From positions 62,001 to 126,000 of the forward strand of contig JAWQEG010001550.1 in assembly GCA_033782935.1 (NCBI GenBank): a stretch of DNA of 64,000 bases. Direction: 5' to 3'. A program made the position numbers and the translations under genes. Under the pieces are notes generated by a model that worked only from the letters and a program-made list of their open reading frames with translations, was not told the origin of the DNA and did not search any database. Positions 63,028 through 64,000 of the stretch are shown in pieces (the stretch's first letter is position 1; each line of letters opens with the position of its first letter). This stretch comes from Petrolisthes cinctipes. Lineage: Eukaryota > Arthropoda > Malacostraca > Decapoda > Porcellanidae.

Positions 63028-63108
63028 GATATATATAAGCTTATGTTATGGATGAATAGAGTATTTACATTTCTTTTAATAAATAAATGTGATATGTGTT
63101 GATATCAG

Positions 63109-63275
63109 TTCAGGGGGGAGATTTCTTGTTGGTAAATTGAATGGCAAGTGATTCCTCCAAACTATGCCACGAAACAGATCCTCTCTTAGTACCAATGAGG
63201 GAGTCTGCTGTTTTCTAGTTTAGTTAGGAGGAATAAGTAACCTTTGAATTTGTCAACAAAAGAATCTCCCCTTAA
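63109..63275. mobile_element. F1 palindromic repeat
   Basis: GGGGGGAGATTTCTTGTTGG at the left, core GATTCCTCCAAACTATGCC, right end AGAATCTCCCCTTAA. Confidence 0.87.
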
Positions 63276-64000
63276 GTGATAGTAGTAAGACCTGAACCTA
63301 ATGTAATTGAACAAAGCAAATCACATGAGGTTGTAGTGATCCAAGCACCTATATTTCCCATGCTCTATATATGATGCGTTCACGCATCTTATTAGTCGTC
63401 ATTTGTCCAGCCAACGCGCGATACCCCTGACTTAATATTATTAATAAAATTAAATTACAGTACGTACCATTCTTTGTCCCACTTCAGATAATCCTAAGCA
63501 CTGCGAGACAGTTCTCTGTGGTGGTTATGGTTACCTGCCACTCTGGCAACATGACTCTTTCAATCTTTTTCTCGAGAACTTACCCCCTCCTTCGTGTTGG
63601 TTTGACTTCAAGACACTCCTCAGCTGCTGTTAAGGTTTCCCACAAATCAATATAGGATCATCCAGCGAACAAAGTACTTTAAATTGATTTGAAACAGCCA
63701 CTTCCTACTCATGGGCACACTCCACATTCCAGGGCTTCACACGATGAAGACCATCAGATTAATAGAGAATATTGAATATGGCCACAACCATTCCCGCCAA
63801 GAACAGTAAAGATCGAATTCACTACGGGTGAGGATATACTTGGCTACTGGCATATGAAATTCATCCATAGGGTACTCGACCTTAATTATTCCAATTTGTT
63901 ATAACATATCTAACATTATCACAGCAGGAAGCCACATTTTAGAAACGAGTGATATCCGATGGAATTCCCGTTGGGGAAATTTGTATGTTACTGTAATCTA
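63276..64000 (-). promoter_or_regulatory. Probable 5' non-coding exon and upstream region of the glycoprotein gene
   Basis: AATG/GTACGT at about 63470 on the minus strand is a good donor and would end a 5' UTR exon. The sequence beyond is less repetitive and has no ORF with a domain. TSS not located. Confidence 0.35.

Overview
This is a 64 kb piece of an animal nuclear genome: multi-exon genes with GT-AG introns, dense microsatellites and minisatellites, SINE-like tails, and remnants of many eukaryotic transposons (hAT, PIF/Harbinger, piggyBac, pogo, jockey/CR1-like and RTE-like non-LTR elements, a solo LTR). The arthropod-type telomere word TTAGG recurs in short interstitial runs, and the repeat style suggests a crustacean, probably a decapod. 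The species cannot be fixed from sequence alone.

Layout. (1) 0-10 kb is a transposon graveyard. It holds a complete 1.2 kb hAT copy with perfect 8 bp target duplications, a PIF transposase start, a retrotransposon fragment, a broken piggyBac transposase and an RNase H fragment. (2) 10.4-13.3 kb is an intact single-exon gene for a 955-residue NLR-like protein, with an N-terminal HEPN-like domain carrying an R-x4-H motif followed by a complete NACHT NTPase. (3) 15.0-34.7 kb on the minus strand is a nine-exon gene for a protein of about 1262 residues with 11 C2H2 zinc fingers. I joined the exons by splice sites with phase matching at every junction. Its introns hold a 1.7 kb pogo-like element with a psq-type ORF, a Tigger-like MITE, three reverse-transcriptase fragments and a foldback repeat. 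(4) 34-36.5 kb is the head-to-head interval to the next gene, bracketed by a large inverted repeat. (5) 36.7-43.7 kb on the plus strand is an SPSB3-like gene (SPRY plus SOCS box, 485 residues) with a GC-AG intron and an unusual C-terminal tail made of 12-residue Ser/Pro repeats. (6) 44-55 kb has no gene I can support and is built from foldback repeats. (7) 55.4-62.7 kb on the minus strand is an eight-exon gene for an unrecognised type I membrane glycoprotein of 477 residues.

The most unusual features are three families of about 130-180 bp palindromic repeats in 36-63 kb. Their ends are TTAA, several lie end to end sharing one TTAA, and they share the same inner core while their outer arms differ. 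A piggyBac-type transposase remnant in the same window gives a plausible but unproven source of TTAA-specific mobility. The other leading candidate for new biology is the HEPN-NACHT protein. The three spliced models, the NACHT gene and the nested-transposon reconstructions come from reading the sequence directly. Functions beyond family level are inference.
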